Positions 21,089 to 30,261 of a stretch of 64,000 bases of DNA are shown piece after piece. The stretch covers positions 62,001 through 126,000 of the forward strand of contig CAWHNS010000022.1 of NCBI GenBank assembly GCA_963830715.1. Reading direction: 5' to 3'. The stretch's first letter is position 1. Every line of letters starts with the position of its first letter. Made by a program: the position numbers and the translations under genes. Below the pieces are notes generated by a model that made no database searches, was not told the origin of the DNA, and saw nothing but the letters and a program-made list of their open reading frames with translations. Origin of the DNA: CAVVMA01 sp963830715. GTDB taxonomy: Bacteria > Desulfobacterota > Binatia > Binatales > Binataceae.

Positions 21089-21141
21089 ACACCTCTCCCC
21101 GACCAGGGAGAGGCGCGCGAGCATGCGAACCGGGTGAGGGT
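21089..21141. repeat. palindromic intergenic repeat (copy 2)
   Basis: CCTCTCCC / GGGAGAGG (21092-21099 and 21106-21113) is followed by gggtgagggt (21132-21141). It is the same design as the copy in the rRNA spacer at 9181-9258. It sits directly beyond the old stop codon of the dead DUF559 gene. Confidence 0.75.
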
Positions 21142-21150
21142 GCCTGCATC

Positions 21151-21454
21151 TCACAGCGCCTCGCGTATCTCTCCAAACGCCCTCAGTGCTGGTCAACACT
21201 TCGTGGTTCCAGAATCCAAAACTCGATAGCCTTGAGCGCCCGCTCTTCTCGCTTGAGGTCCCTGGCGCTCGAGCGTGCTGACCGCCATCGACTTCGATTA
21301 CTAATTTCCGTTCGCGGCAGCAGAAGTCAACGATGAAGTTGCCAATCGGAAATTGCCGGCGGAACTTGAAGCCATCGAGTTGACCGCTCCGTAGCCACGA
21401 CCACAACGTGCTCAGCGTCGGTCTGGCCAATCGGCGGACGCGATCTGGCGACAT
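21151..21454 (-). pseudogene. DUF559 (Vsr-like endonuclease fold) gene remnant
   Basis: Several parts of a DUF559 protein can be read, but in changing frames. L-W-S-W-L-R-S-G-Q-L-D-G-F-K-F-R-R-Q and F-C-C-R-E-R-K-L-V-I-E-V-D-G-G-Q-H-A are in one frame. A-R-D-L-K-R-E-E-R-A-L-K-A is in another and G-Y-R-V-L in a third. F-W-N-H-E-V-L-T-S-T-E-G-V is back in the first, and the expected end I-R-E-A-L-stop is in yet another. At least three indels are needed, so this is a true wreck rather than one misread base. The family has a restriction-endonuclease-like fold of unknown use. It interrupts the prkA-yeaH spacing. Confidence 0.8.
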
Positions 21455-21562
21455 CGTCGTGACCCTCAGGCTACCCTCAGCCTCGCAAGTTGACCTCCTG
21501 GTCAGGCGCATCGCGCTCTGGCGCAATTTAGTCGAACCTCACCACTCCTGGAATGCCGACAG

Positions 21563-23497
21563 TCAGTCCTTCCACAGATTGTTCGCCGCGTACTTCAGCA
21601 CCACGTCCACGCACGATTCGCAGTAGCCGTTCTCGAGCAGGTTCTTGACCATCGAGCCGTACTTCTCGCCCTGTTCTTCGTCGCGGGTGCGGGCCTTGGT
21701 GATGATTCGCGAGATGTCGCGCACCGAGGTCATCAGTTTTTTCTCGATCGCCTCCTTGAGCGGCTCGTAGCTGCGATAGCTGATCTTCTCGCCGCGGCGC
21801 GACGCCGACCACAGGTAGGCGATTACTTCCTGGCGGAAGCCGTCGGCCGCCGACCCGATGATCGCGATCTGCTCCTCGATCGATTTCAGGAAGCCCTCGT
21901 CCGGCGGCAGTTCCTCCTTGGTGTTCCGATCGCGCACCCGGGTCTTGTTGACGTAAGCCTCGGCATGGTCGAGGTAGTTCTGGAACAGCGACTCGGCCTG
22001 TTCCTTGTACGAATAGACGAACGCGCGCGTGATCTCCTTTTCGAGCAGGTCGAGGTACTCCTTGTGGAGCGTGTCCTGCAGGAATTCCAGATACTGCTTG
22101 CGCGTGTCGTCGGGCAGGTCCGCCTCCTTGGTCATCGAAATCAGCGCCTCGCGGACGTTGATCGGATTGATGCAATTGCCCGAGACGTTGTCGGAAAGCG
22201 CGTTGTCGAGCGCTTTCATGATGAAGCGCGTGGAGATGCCCGACATGCCCTCGCGCTTGGCGTCTTCCTTCAGCTCCTGCACGTCGATCTTCTTGGTGCG
22301 TCCCTTCTCGACCACCTCCTCGCCGTTGTACAGGCGCAGCTTGGTCATCAGGTCGCACTTCGAGGTCGGCTCGAGCCGCGACAGAATCGCGAACATCGAG
22401 GCCAGCTCCAGCGTGTGGGGCGCGACGTGGGCGCGGAAGTCGGAGTTGCGGATTATCTTCTGGTAGATCTTCACCTCTTCCGAAAGCCGCAGGTTGTAGG
22501 GAACCTTGACCACCACGATTCGATCGAGGATCGCCTCGTTGGTGTGATCGGCCTTGAACTTCTGCCACTCGGCCTCGTTGGAATGGGCGACGATGCAGAC
22601 GTCGACGTAGACCATCCCATGCCGGCCCGGCGCCGGTATCACCTTTTCCTGGGTCGCGGTGATCATCGCGTGCAGGTATTCGGTCTCGTTCTTGAACACC
22701 TCGATGAACTCGACCAGGCCGCGATTGCCGACGTTCAGCGCGCCGTTCAGTTCGAGCACCCGCGGATCGCCTTCTGAGTACTGGTCGAGCTTCGAGATGT
22801 CCTCGGAACCGATCAGCACGGAGGTGTCCTGGTTGTTGGGATCGACCGGCGGCACCACGCCGATTCCGACCCGGTTGCGCTTGGAGAAGTTGCGGCCCAT
22901 CACCGGGAACTCCTCATAGCGCTGGTTGAACTCCACCTTCAGGCGGTAGCGGCAGACCGGGCAGAGATCGCCCTCGATGTGGACGCCGAGCATCTTCTCG
23001 AACTCGCGGCGCAGATGGCGCGGGATGAGATGCAGCGGCTCCTCGTTCATCGGGCAGGACTCGATCGAATAGACCGGCACCGACTGCTCCAGGCCGCGCT
23101 GGACGCGCTCGACCAGCGAGCTCTTGCCCGATCCGACCGGGCCCATCAGGTAGAGCACCTGCCGGCTCTCCTCGCCCTTGAGCGACGCGGAGTGGAAATA
23201 GCGGACGATCTGCGCGATCGTGCGCTCGATTCCGAAAAACTCGTCGGCGAAAAAGTTGTACACCTTGAGCGGCTCGTCCTTGTAGAGCCGCTTGGTGCGC
23301 GAATCATCCGTCTCGTGGATGTCGCGCGTGCCCGACGAGATAATCAGATCATAGATGCGCGCGTGTGAGAGCTTGGTCACCGTGGGGTCGCCCTTCACGC
23401 GCTCCAGATATTCGAGCAAAGTCCCGCGCCATTGTTTGGACTCGCGCGCTGCCCGATCTTCTTTGATTACACGCTCGAATGCGTTGCCTTCGGACAT
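21563..23497 (-). CDS. prkA: PrkA family serine protein kinase
   Basis: A 644-residue PrkA/YeaG protein. The ATG at 23497 has AAGGAG upstream; a TTG ten codons earlier is less likely. A Walker A loop, G-P-V-G-S-G-K-S, lies at residues 119-126 in the AAA-like N-terminal domain, and C-P-V-C lies near residue 180. The C-terminal third (for example K-Y-A-A-N-N-L-W at the end) is the conserved kinase-specific domain. PrkA proteins phosphorylate, or by some reports proteolyse, partner proteins during stress or sporulation. It heads the prkA-yeaH-spoVR module, with a dead DUF559 gene inserted after it. Confidence 0.96.
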   Translation of the reverse strand: MSEGNAFERVIKEDRAARESKQWRGTLLEYLERVKGDPTVTKLSHARIYDLIISSGTRDIHETDDSRTKRLYKDEPLKVYNFFADEFFGIERTIAQIVRYFHSASLKGEESRQVLYLMGPVGSGKSSLVERVQRGLEQSVPVYSIESCPMNEEPLHLIPRHLRREFEKMLGVHIEGDLCPVCRYRLKVEFNQRYEEFPVMGRNFSKRNRVGIGVVPPVDPNNQDTSVLIGSEDISKLDQYSEGDPRVLELNGALNVGNRGLVEFIEVFKNETEYLHAMITATQEKVIPAPGRHGMVYVDVCIVAHSNEAEWQKFKADHTNEAILDRIVVVKVPYNLRLSEEVKIYQKIIRNSDFRAHVAPHTLELASMFAILSRLEPTSKCDLMTKLRLYNGEEVVEKGRTKKIDVQELKEDAKREGMSGISTRFIMKALDNALSDNVSGNCINPINVREALISMTKEADLPDDTRKQYLEFLQDTLHKEYLDLLEKEITRAFVYSYKEQAESLFQNYLDHAEAYVNKTRVRDRNTKEELPPDEGFLKSIEEQIAIIGSAADGFRQEVIAYLWSASRRGEKISYRSYEPLKEAIEKKLMTSVRDISRIITKARTRDEEQGEKYGSMVKNLLENGYCESCVDVVLKYAANNLWKD

Positions 23498-23772
23498 CGG
23501 TTGCTCCTTGTGTTGGGTTGACCTCAAGAGACCCGCGAACCAGGGATGCTTGGGAGAGAGGCCGGGGTTGTGCTATTTTCACGCCCCATCCGCATCATAA
23601 GTATAACGGACGCTATGAGGCTCTATCAAGATAATTTCTCAGAGCCAATCACGCTCAATACGACTTATCCACAATTGCGGCTACAAGAGTCATCTGAGGC
23701 GCTCCTGTCGTGACGAGAGGCGAGCATCCCCGCGACCCAGGCTGATGCACGTGCCGCCCGTGCCCCGCGCCA
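23498..23772. other. upstream region of prkA; no gene seen
   Basis: This gap contains the likely promoter region of prkA (reading left) and the end of the MBL gene. It is relatively AT-rich around 23600-23660 (cataagtataacgg, aagataatttctc). No clear sigma-70 boxes or small gene could be supported. Confidence 0.4.
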
Positions 23773-24645
23773 CTAGACTGTTCCCGGCACCGGGATGTTC
23801 TCGCCAACGCACAGCCGCCCGCGGTCATTGTCGACCTTCGCGGCGAAAATCCGGTCATCGTGCGCGAACGAGACCCACCATCGATCGCGCTCGGCCTGGC
23901 GGAGATAGCGTTGCTTCTCCTCCATCGTGCGCATCGCGTCGAGATCGTAAGCCTGATTCCACGGCCCGCGGATGTGCGATCGAGTCGGGACGATATCTGC
24001 CAGATGGACGAAGCCTCCGCGATCCGTGCGCACAATCGCGATCTGATGGTCGGTGGTATGTCCGCCGGTGACGACGGCGCTGAGTCCGGGTATCACTTCG
24101 AGGTCGCCCTGGACGGCCTCGATCATCCCGGCCACGGGGCTCAGACATTCAGACGCGTGGCGATACGCGGCGCGCAAGCGCTCATTCGTTGCATTGCGCG
24201 CGACTTCGAGCTCACCGCGCTGCACGAAGATCCGGGCGCGAGGAAAGGACGCTTCGAGCGCACCGGACTCGCGCCGCCGGACGATCCCCCCGCAATGGTC
24301 GAAATGCAGATGCGACAGGATCACTTGCGTCACGTCGCCCGGCTCCATGCCGAGCGCGCGCATCCCGTCGGTAAGCCAGCCGTCGCCGTGGTCGAAGATC
24401 TTCCGCTCGACCGAGCTCAGCCGATTGCCGATCCCGGTATCGATCAGCACCGCGTCGCGGCCTCGCATCACGAGCGGGCAGGTGAGATTGAGGCGAATCC
24501 GGTTGCGCTCGTCGGGCGGATGCTCGCGCTGCCACAGTTCGCGCGGGACGACGCCGAGCATGCATCCGCCGTCGTTTCGCCAGAGCCCGTCGGTCAGGAA
24601 GGCGATCCGAAATTCGCCGATTTCAATTGACGGAGGCTTTTCCAC
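23773..24645 (-). CDS. MBL-fold metallo-hydrolase
   Basis: A 290-residue metallo-beta-lactamase-fold hydrolase. The metal motif S-H-L-H-F-D-H-C-G-G is near residue 110. L-I-D-T-G-I-G-N lies before it, G-G-H-T-T-D-H-Q near 195 and H-L-A-D-I-V-P near 215. This arrangement is common in lactonase-like and uncharacterised MBL proteins; the substrate is unknown. GTG start. It lies 28 bases downstream of the membrane protein gene and may share its transcript. Confidence 0.85.
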   Translation of the reverse strand: MEKPPSIEIGEFRIAFLTDGLWRNDGGCMLGVVPRELWQREHPPDERNRIRLNLTCPLVMRGRDAVLIDTGIGNRLSSVERKIFDHGDGWLTDGMRALGMEPGDVTQVILSHLHFDHCGGIVRRRESGALEASFPRARIFVQRGELEVARNATNERLRAAYRHASECLSPVAGMIEAVQGDLEVIPGLSAVVTGGHTTDHQIAIVRTDRGGFVHLADIVPTRSHIRGPWNQAYDLDAMRTMEEKQRYLRQAERDRWWVSFAHDDRIFAAKVDNDRGRLCVGENIPVPGTV

Positions 24646-24673
24646 CCTGCGCGGATCTCCGATATACGCCGGC

Positions 24674-25141
24674 TCAGCTTCCCATCAACCACAATCCGAG
24701 CGCCAGCGCGAGAGTTCCGGCCATGACGGTCATCGTCGAGAGCCTGATCATCCGATTTATTCCGCTCACCGCATCCGACCCGACGATCATACGCGCCGCG
24801 CGCCATGAGCCCGCCAGTGCCAGCGCCATCGCTACGAATAGTCCGATCTTTGCACCAAGGATGGTCACGAAGGCCCTCGAGAAAGCATAGTCGCGCGCGT
24901 GCGCGGCGATCGCCAGATTTACGATGCCGGTGGCCAGCAGCGCCGCCGCTGCGGCCAGATTGAGCCGACCGAGCCTGGGCGCCATTTTCGTCCCGAACTC
25001 ACGCCATTCGTCGGAGCCGGAGCCGGATCTAATCGCGGACCCGGCCAGAACGAACGCGGCGCACGCGCCCGTCCATACCACGCCGCTCAGCGCGTGGATC
25101 CAGAGCAACACGGTCCTCAGGGTTTCCGCACTCGGTGCCAA
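24674..25141 (-). CDS. CopD-like four-helix membrane protein
   Basis: A 155-residue protein with four hydrophobic helices. The first reads L-L-W-I-H-A-L-S-G-V-V-W-T-G-A-C, with the H and W typical of the CopD/DUF2269 type. Such proteins may bind heme or copper, but this is uncertain. The start codon is TTG at 25141, and no better one is present. It overlaps the preceding glycosyltransferase gene by 25 bases, suggesting coupled translation. Confidence 0.65.
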   Translation of the reverse strand: MAPSAETLRTVLLWIHALSGVVWTGACAAFVLAGSAIRSGSGSDEWREFGTKMAPRLGRLNLAAAAALLATGIVNLAIAAHARDYAFSRAFVTILGAKIGLFVAMALALAGSWRAARMIVGSDAVSGINRMIRLSTMTVMAGTLALALGLWLMGS

Positions 25142-26673
25142 AGGACGAAATGCTCGGTGCGCAAATCAGGCGCGAAACCGCGATCGATCAGTTCTTTGGG
25201 GCGAAAAATCACAATCGGCAGAAGCTGAATCGGCGAGTCGGAGACTATCGCGTTGACCTTCCCCTCGTCGATCGCCTTCTTCATCGGTTCGAGCCAATAA
25301 TCCGCCGTGCGCGGAATCAGATCAAAGAAGTCGGCGCCGCCCAGACGCCTGCGCGCCTCGAAAAATCCGTACCGCTGGAATTCCTCCTCGGCCTCGCGAT
25401 AGACGCCGTAGGTCTCGGGAAAACGAATCAGCTCGACGCGGTTGGCCTCGAAGCATATGAACGCCGGCGCGATCACCGCTTCGTCAGGCGTACTGGCCTT
25501 CCGCACGGCCTCGCTGAGTTCGCGCAACTCATCGCGCGGGACGAATCCGAACCCATACACGCTTCCCCGCAGCCAGTTCTCATTGACCAGCGGAGTGATC
25601 GCGTAAAGGCACAGCGCGATAAGCGCGAAGCTCGCGAGAGGCTCGCGCCAGGCGCGAGGGCGGTCGCCGCGCATCGCATCGCGCACGGCGCCGGCCAGGC
25701 GCTCGAGACCGATCGCGGCGACTATCGCGATATAGGGAAGGAAGTCCAGGTAGTTGTGTCCCCATGCGGTCGGACTGAGTAATCCGAAGAATATGTAGTT
25801 GAAGGCAACCAGCAGCAATATCAACCAGAGCGCGGATGATGCGCGCCGCTCGCGGCCGATACGGATGAATCCCAGGATAGCCAGCGGCGCGATCAGGTCG
25901 AGAATCGCGCACGGATAGCCGGCGATCTCCGTCCAGGGTTGGCGGCCCTTCATGAAATGGAAGATGAATGTCTGGAACAGGAATTCGTATCCATAGAGGC
26001 GATAGAGGATCGCCGAGAGCGCCGCGAGTCCGGTGATGATTCCCATCCCGGCCAGAATCGCATCGCGCCATCGCCTTCGCCCGATCGCGAGGAAGCACAA
26101 CACCGCCGCGGCGGGGATGATCGCCGTGAGCTTGATCGCGCATGCGAGCACGAACAACGCCGCCTGGATCGCGGCCTGCGACGCGGCGCCCAGGTCGTCG
26201 CGCGTCGCTGCCAAGGCGGCGGCAGCGACCAGCACGCCCACAAACGTCTCGCGCTCATAAACGTGGTAGCGAAAGACCAGCGAGGCGAAAGCGTATAGAA
26301 TCCCGGCGCAGATCGCGGTCGCACGCCCAGCGGCTCTGCGGGCCAGTGCGCAGGTCATCACGCTGGTCGCGTAAATGGCGGATTCGTTGAGTACCTCTAC
26401 GCTAAAGTGACTGGCGCCGAAAAGCCTGACGTATCCGGCGGTAAACCATTCCAGGATCGGCATGTGCGGATGAACGAAATCCAGATACGGGCGCATCCCG
26501 ATACTCGTCAGGTAGGCGCTCTCCAGGTAGAAGTCGTCCTCGACCCAGATTTGCGGGTACAGGATCCGGACGACCCGCGGGATTGCGAGCCCGACAAGCA
26601 GCCATCCGGCGAGCACGGTGCTCGTCTCGCGCTGGTTGCGGTCGCTGCGGTTATGCCCTGATGTCCGCGCCAT
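25117..26673 (-). CDS. membrane glycosyltransferase, GT39/ArnT-like
   Basis: A polytopic membrane protein of 518 residues with ten or more hydrophobic segments. After the first helix it reads Q-I-W-V-E-D-D-F-Y-L-E-S-A-Y, and the E-D pair in the first periplasmic loop is the catalytic acidic motif of lipid-phosphate-sugar transferases (PMT/ArnT superfamily). P-Y-L-D-F-V-H-P-H-M-P follows. The ATG at 26673 gives a sensible N terminus; the upstream reading is polar and overlaps the divergent gene. The acceptor is unknown. Confidence 0.8.
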   Translation of the reverse strand: MARTSGHNRSDRNQRETSTVLAGWLLVGLAIPRVVRILYPQIWVEDDFYLESAYLTSIGMRPYLDFVHPHMPILEWFTAGYVRLFGASHFSVEVLNESAIYATSVMTCALARRAAGRATAICAGILYAFASLVFRYHVYERETFVGVLVAAAALAATRDDLGAASQAAIQAALFVLACAIKLTAIIPAAAVLCFLAIGRRRWRDAILAGMGIITGLAALSAILYRLYGYEFLFQTFIFHFMKGRQPWTEIAGYPCAILDLIAPLAILGFIRIGRERRASSALWLILLLVAFNYIFFGLLSPTAWGHNYLDFLPYIAIVAAIGLERLAGAVRDAMRGDRPRAWREPLASFALIALCLYAITPLVNENWLRGSVYGFGFVPRDELRELSEAVRKASTPDEAVIAPAFICFEANRVELIRFPETYGVYREAEEEFQRYGFFEARRRLGGADFFDLIPRTADYWLEPMKKAIDEGKVNAIVSDSPIQLLPIVIFRPKELIDRGFAPDLRTEHFVLWHRVRKP

Positions 26674-26723
26674 CGAGGAAATCCATCGCGACCTCAGCTC
26701 CGCCGCTCGCCGGCGATCGCCTG

Positions 26724-28460
26724 ATGCCGCGCGATGCGATCGCGCTCGCGGCTCTGCTCGCGACGGCGCTGCTTCTGATGGCACAGAGCGGATTCAAACG
26801 CGCCGTCGAGCTGATGCCGTGGCCGGATGGGCTCGAATACGCGGCGGCCGCGGTTAGTCTCGACCAGGGCAGAGGCGCTGAACTTCATTTCGGGGGCTAT
26901 TCTTACCCGTCGCGCTATACCGAGGGATACCCCCTGATCCTGGCCGCCGCTTATCCGATCCTTGGCCACGATGTCGCAGAGCTTGGCGATGCGACCGTGG
27001 CGATGGGCCTGCTCGCGATAGTCGCGCTCTACCTTCTGACGCTGGGATGCTTCGGCCGCGCGTCCGCATTCGCCGCTGGTATCCTGATGGCCGTCTCGCC
27101 GGTGTTCGTGACCTACTCCACGCTCGTACTGAGCGACGTGCCTGCGCTCGCGGTTGCGATTCTGGCCGCGCTCGCGCTTGCGCGCGCTAGCCGCGCCCAG
27201 GAATCGTCATCGCCCTCGTCGTTATCGGGGACCGAGCGTCAGGCGGCATTGGTCTACTGGGCGATCTTCGGGTTCCTCGCCGGATTCGCCGTGATGATCC
27301 GGCCGACCAGCGCGACGATGCTGGCCGGCCTCGTCGTGGCGTTCGTCGCGGTCAGGCCTGCCGGCTGGAAATCGCGATCGGCGGTCGCGTCGCTGGCCGC
27401 GTTGGCGATCGGGTTCGCGCCGTTGCCGCTATGGCAGGCGCGCGAGAACTTCGCGCATCTCGGCAGCGCGTTCGCGAGCGGGTACGCCTGGTGGGTGCCG
27501 GAGGTTTACGGGAGCCTTTCGCGGACCTTCAACGCGGCGTTTCTGCTCGGCCCCACGATGCCGCGTAATCCGTACGGGAATCTTCCGGTCTATATGCTGA
27601 CGCTCTGCGGGCTCGATGGCCTGATCGATAATCCCGGTGCTCCGCACTTCTACCTCTACCCGTTCGCCGCCGCGGTCTTCGCGACGATCGGCTTCGTTTC
27701 GATAATCGGCTCGTCAAGGGATCGCGTCGCGAGACGGGTCGTGATCTTCGGGCTGGGGTTTCTCTGCGCTCTCGTGGCCGCATACTCGTTCTACGTTTTC
27801 ACCGAAATCGCGTTCATCCTGCCCGGATGCTTCATCGTGTTCTCGATGGCGGGTTGCGGAGGCGTGATTGCGAATCGCCGGCTGGCCGCGGCCTGGTCCA
27901 GGCAGCGCCGTTCAATCGCTGGGAATTCCCTGGTCGCCGCGATCGTAGTGCTCGATCTGCTTCTCGCGGCCGCGATCGGGCGCGAGATGGTCGATCGGCT
28001 TTCGGTCCCGCCGCCCGAATCGGAAGTGGTTCCCGCACTCCGATTGCTCGATCGAAGCATCGAGCGCGACGCGACCGTGGTGAGCAATATCTCCCTTCAA
28101 TTTCTCGAGCTTTACGTTCTAGGCGCGCGACGCGATTTTGTCGGGATGCATTCGTTCGATCCCGGCGGCGATTTCAACGATTATCATCTGGGGCGCCTCT
28201 ACGCGTTGAGAGCTCAAGGGTGGCGCGGTCCCGTACCGCCGGTGCTTTTCGACGGCGCCGGAATGATTGCCGGGACTGCGGATTCGATCGCGTCGCAGGT
28301 GAGCGCGGGCCGTCCCGCCTACCTGCTGCTCTGGACTCCTTCTTCGCCGGAGTATGAGGACATCTTGAAGGAAGAACTGGATCGAATCGCCGATCGTTTC
28401 AGTATCGGCGAGGTCGCGCGCGCCGCGCCGCTAGTGCTGTATCGACTGCGCGCCCGATGA
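26724..28460 (+). CDS. membrane glycosyltransferase, GT39-like
   Basis: A polytopic membrane protein of about 578 residues. The first helix (A-I-A-L-A-A-L-L-A-T-A-L-L-L-M) is followed by P-W-P-D-G-L-E-Y-A-A-A-A-V and, further on, S-R-Y-T-E-G-Y-P-L, the type of loop found in ArnT-like enzymes. I choose the ATG at 26724; an ATG at 26661 would overlap the divergent gene's start. It is divergent to the glycosyltransferase at 25117-26673, and the two may serve one surface-sugar pathway. Substrate unknown. Confidence 0.75.
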   Translation: MPRDAIALAALLATALLLMAQSGFKRAVELMPWPDGLEYAAAAVSLDQGRGAELHFGGYSYPSRYTEGYPLILAAAYPILGHDVAELGDATVAMGLLAIVALYLLTLGCFGRASAFAAGILMAVSPVFVTYSTLVLSDVPALAVAILAALALARASRAQESSSPSSLSGTERQAALVYWAIFGFLAGFAVMIRPTSATMLAGLVVAFVAVRPAGWKSRSAVASLAALAIGFAPLPLWQARENFAHLGSAFASGYAWWVPEVYGSLSRTFNAAFLLGPTMPRNPYGNLPVYMLTLCGLDGLIDNPGAPHFYLYPFAAAVFATIGFVSIIGSSRDRVARRVVIFGLGFLCALVAAYSFYVFTEIAFILPGCFIVFSMAGCGGVIANRRLAAAWSRQRRSIAGNSLVAAIVVLDLLLAAAIGREMVDRLSVPPPESEVVPALRLLDRSIERDATVVSNISLQFLELYVLGARRDFVGMHSFDPGGDFNDYHLGRLYALRAQGWRGPVPPVLFDGAGMIAGTADSIASQVSAGRPAYLLLWTPSSPEYEDILKEELDRIADRFSIGEVARAAPLVLYRLRAR

Positions 28461-28475
28461 GGAAAAAGAACGCTT

Positions 28476-28535
28476 CACGACAAAGGCACGAAGCCCGATC
28501 CCTTCTGCTTGCTCTGACTTGGTGCCTTCGTGGTC
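28476..28535. repeat. inverted repeat of the ACCACAAAG family
   Basis: Left arm cacgacaaaggcacgaag and right arm ggtgccttcgtggtca pair imperfectly. It lies between two convergent genes and could form a hairpin in either transcript. Related copies are at 37308-37371 and 18238-18300. Confidence 0.6.
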
Positions 28536-28543
28536 AGTTTGTC

Positions 28544-29947
28544 TTAAAATCTAAGTGGTTTCATTCTGGGGCCTCCGTAGCGCCGCTTGAGGATCGCGTA
28601 CGCAGGCCATCCCGCGAGAGCCACCGCGATCGCACCGATGAATCCGGCCGTCCCGTTCCCGGTTCCCAGCGCCAGACCGAAGGTCGCGACCCAGGTGAGC
28701 ATCGGCAGCAGCGCGGTGGCATAGAGTCCCGGCCGGCCCCATCCGATTACGAACGCTTCGGCCCGTGCCGCGTGCGTCTGCCTGAGTTTCAGCAGCGCGC
28801 CCATCTCTAGCGCCAGCGCCGCCATGTAGAAGAAAACGTCCATCACGACCAGCGCGACGAATCCCATCGGCAGGAGCATCGTGAAGACCGCGCAGCAGAT
28901 CAGGATCGACTTCCAGGGCGTGGCGGTGGAGCTCAGCACGTCAGCCAGCGCGCTGGGGAGATAGCGCTCGCGGGCCAGCACGTATGGCATCCGCGATACC
29001 CACAGCAAGCCGGCCTCGAAGACCGCGAACGCGCTCACCGCGCCGCCGATAGCGATCGCACCGCCCAGGTATGGTCCGCCGATCGTCGCGCCGACCTGCG
29101 CGAACCATCCCGTGCGCCAGTCGGCAGTGGTCGTGGAGCCCGAGATGGCCACCATCAGCGGAGCAACGTAGCCGAGCGTTACCATCGGCACCGCTACCGC
29201 CATCGCGCGCGCATAGTTGCGGCGCGGATTTTCGATCTCGCCGGCTACCACGCTCAGGTTCTCCCATCCCCCGAAGTTCCAGATCACGACAGTCAGCCCT
29301 GCGCCGAGCGCCCCCAGAAAGTTTGGACCGGCGAGATGGCCGGCTGGCGGCTGCCAGTGGACGAGCCGCGGCAGACCGAGCACGACCATCGCGGCGAACG
29401 GCGCGAGCAGCACGAAGGTCAGGATCAGGGAGGTGTTGCCGACCGGCCGTACGCCCAACAGATTGAGAATTCCCGAGAGCCACACCAGCGCCAGCGCGAG
29501 CGCGACTTCGCTTCCAGCGCTCACAGGAAGAATGAATGAGAGGTATGCGCCGAAGAGCACGGGGTATATCGCCATATCGACCGCGGTGTAGAGCAGCGTG
29601 AAGTAGGCCTCCATGAAGCCCGCGAGCGGTCCGAAGGCCTCCTTCACCCAAAAGTAGAAGCCGCCCTCGACCGGCATCAGCGCGGTCAACTCCGCAGCCA
29701 TCATCGAGGTCGGCAGGCTGAGCGTGACCGGCACGACCAGGCACAGCAGGAGCGTCAGGCGCGCCCCGGCCAGCCGGACCGCGTCCTCCAATCCATAGGC
29801 GCCGCCGCTGACCACAAGGTAGGTCAGGGCGACCAGCGAGATCAGAGAGAGTCGGCGCCGGGTCTGCGCGTCATTGCGAGCCGAGGTCCGACGAAATGAA
29901 GATTCTGCGCGGAGGGCTGTTTCCGCGGGTTTGCCAACGGCTTCCAA
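28544..29947 (-). CDS. amino acid permease (APC superfamily)
   Basis: A 467-residue transporter with about twelve hydrophobic segments. The first is S-L-I-S-L-V-A-L-T-Y-L-V-V-S-G-G-A-Y-G-L-E-D-A-V, the APC helix-1 pattern in which a G-S-G/G-G-x-Y-G break forms the substrate site. M-P-V-E-G-G-F-Y-F-W-V near residue 90 is also typical. The start is uncertain: TTG at 29947 gives a ~34-residue polar N terminus. It may import amino acids or amines; the specific substrate cannot be read. Confidence 0.82.
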   Translation of the reverse strand: MEAVGKPAETALRAESSFRRTSARNDAQTRRRLSLISLVALTYLVVSGGAYGLEDAVRLAGARLTLLLCLVVPVTLSLPTSMMAAELTALMPVEGGFYFWVKEAFGPLAGFMEAYFTLLYTAVDMAIYPVLFGAYLSFILPVSAGSEVALALALVWLSGILNLLGVRPVGNTSLILTFVLLAPFAAMVVLGLPRLVHWQPPAGHLAGPNFLGALGAGLTVVIWNFGGWENLSVVAGEIENPRRNYARAMAVAVPMVTLGYVAPLMVAISGSTTTADWRTGWFAQVGATIGGPYLGGAIAIGGAVSAFAVFEAGLLWVSRMPYVLARERYLPSALADVLSSTATPWKSILICCAVFTMLLPMGFVALVVMDVFFYMAALALEMGALLKLRQTHAARAEAFVIGWGRPGLYATALLPMLTWVATFGLALGTGNGTAGFIGAIAVALAGWPAYAILKRRYGGPRMKPLRF

Positions 29948-30261
29948 TTGCGAATCGCCTTGCGAGAATCTGGGTCTCAGCTTCCGATCTGCGTGAGAAT
30001 CTCTTTCTCGCTGTCCAATCGAGTCTCTCTCGCTCTAACGGAGCGGTGAGCAAGGCGCAAGGCAGCGATCCTCGGCCCCCCTACCCCGCCGCCGCGGGCG
30101 CATCCGGCGCGACGCCGATGCGTACTGCGGAAAGAGGTCGCATCTCAAAGCCGCAATCCCTACAATGGAATGCGAGCGTCGCACGCGATCCGCGTTGACG
30201 CCCTGAAAACGCTGTGTTAGCTAGCAACTGTCGCTCGGAGTCCTTTAGCTCTCTTTCCCCG
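29948..30261. other. 314-base gap without a supported gene
   Basis: Upstream of the TPR lipoprotein. The minus strand encodes a short C-R-D-C-G-F-E-M-R-P-L peptide near 30100-30180 without a start or ribosome site. I do not call it a gene. No promoter is clear. Confidence 0.4.

Noticed and set aside
30081..30200. Short minus-strand peptide with C-R-D-C-G-F
   Set aside because: One Cys pair only, no start codon or ribosome site; chance is likely.
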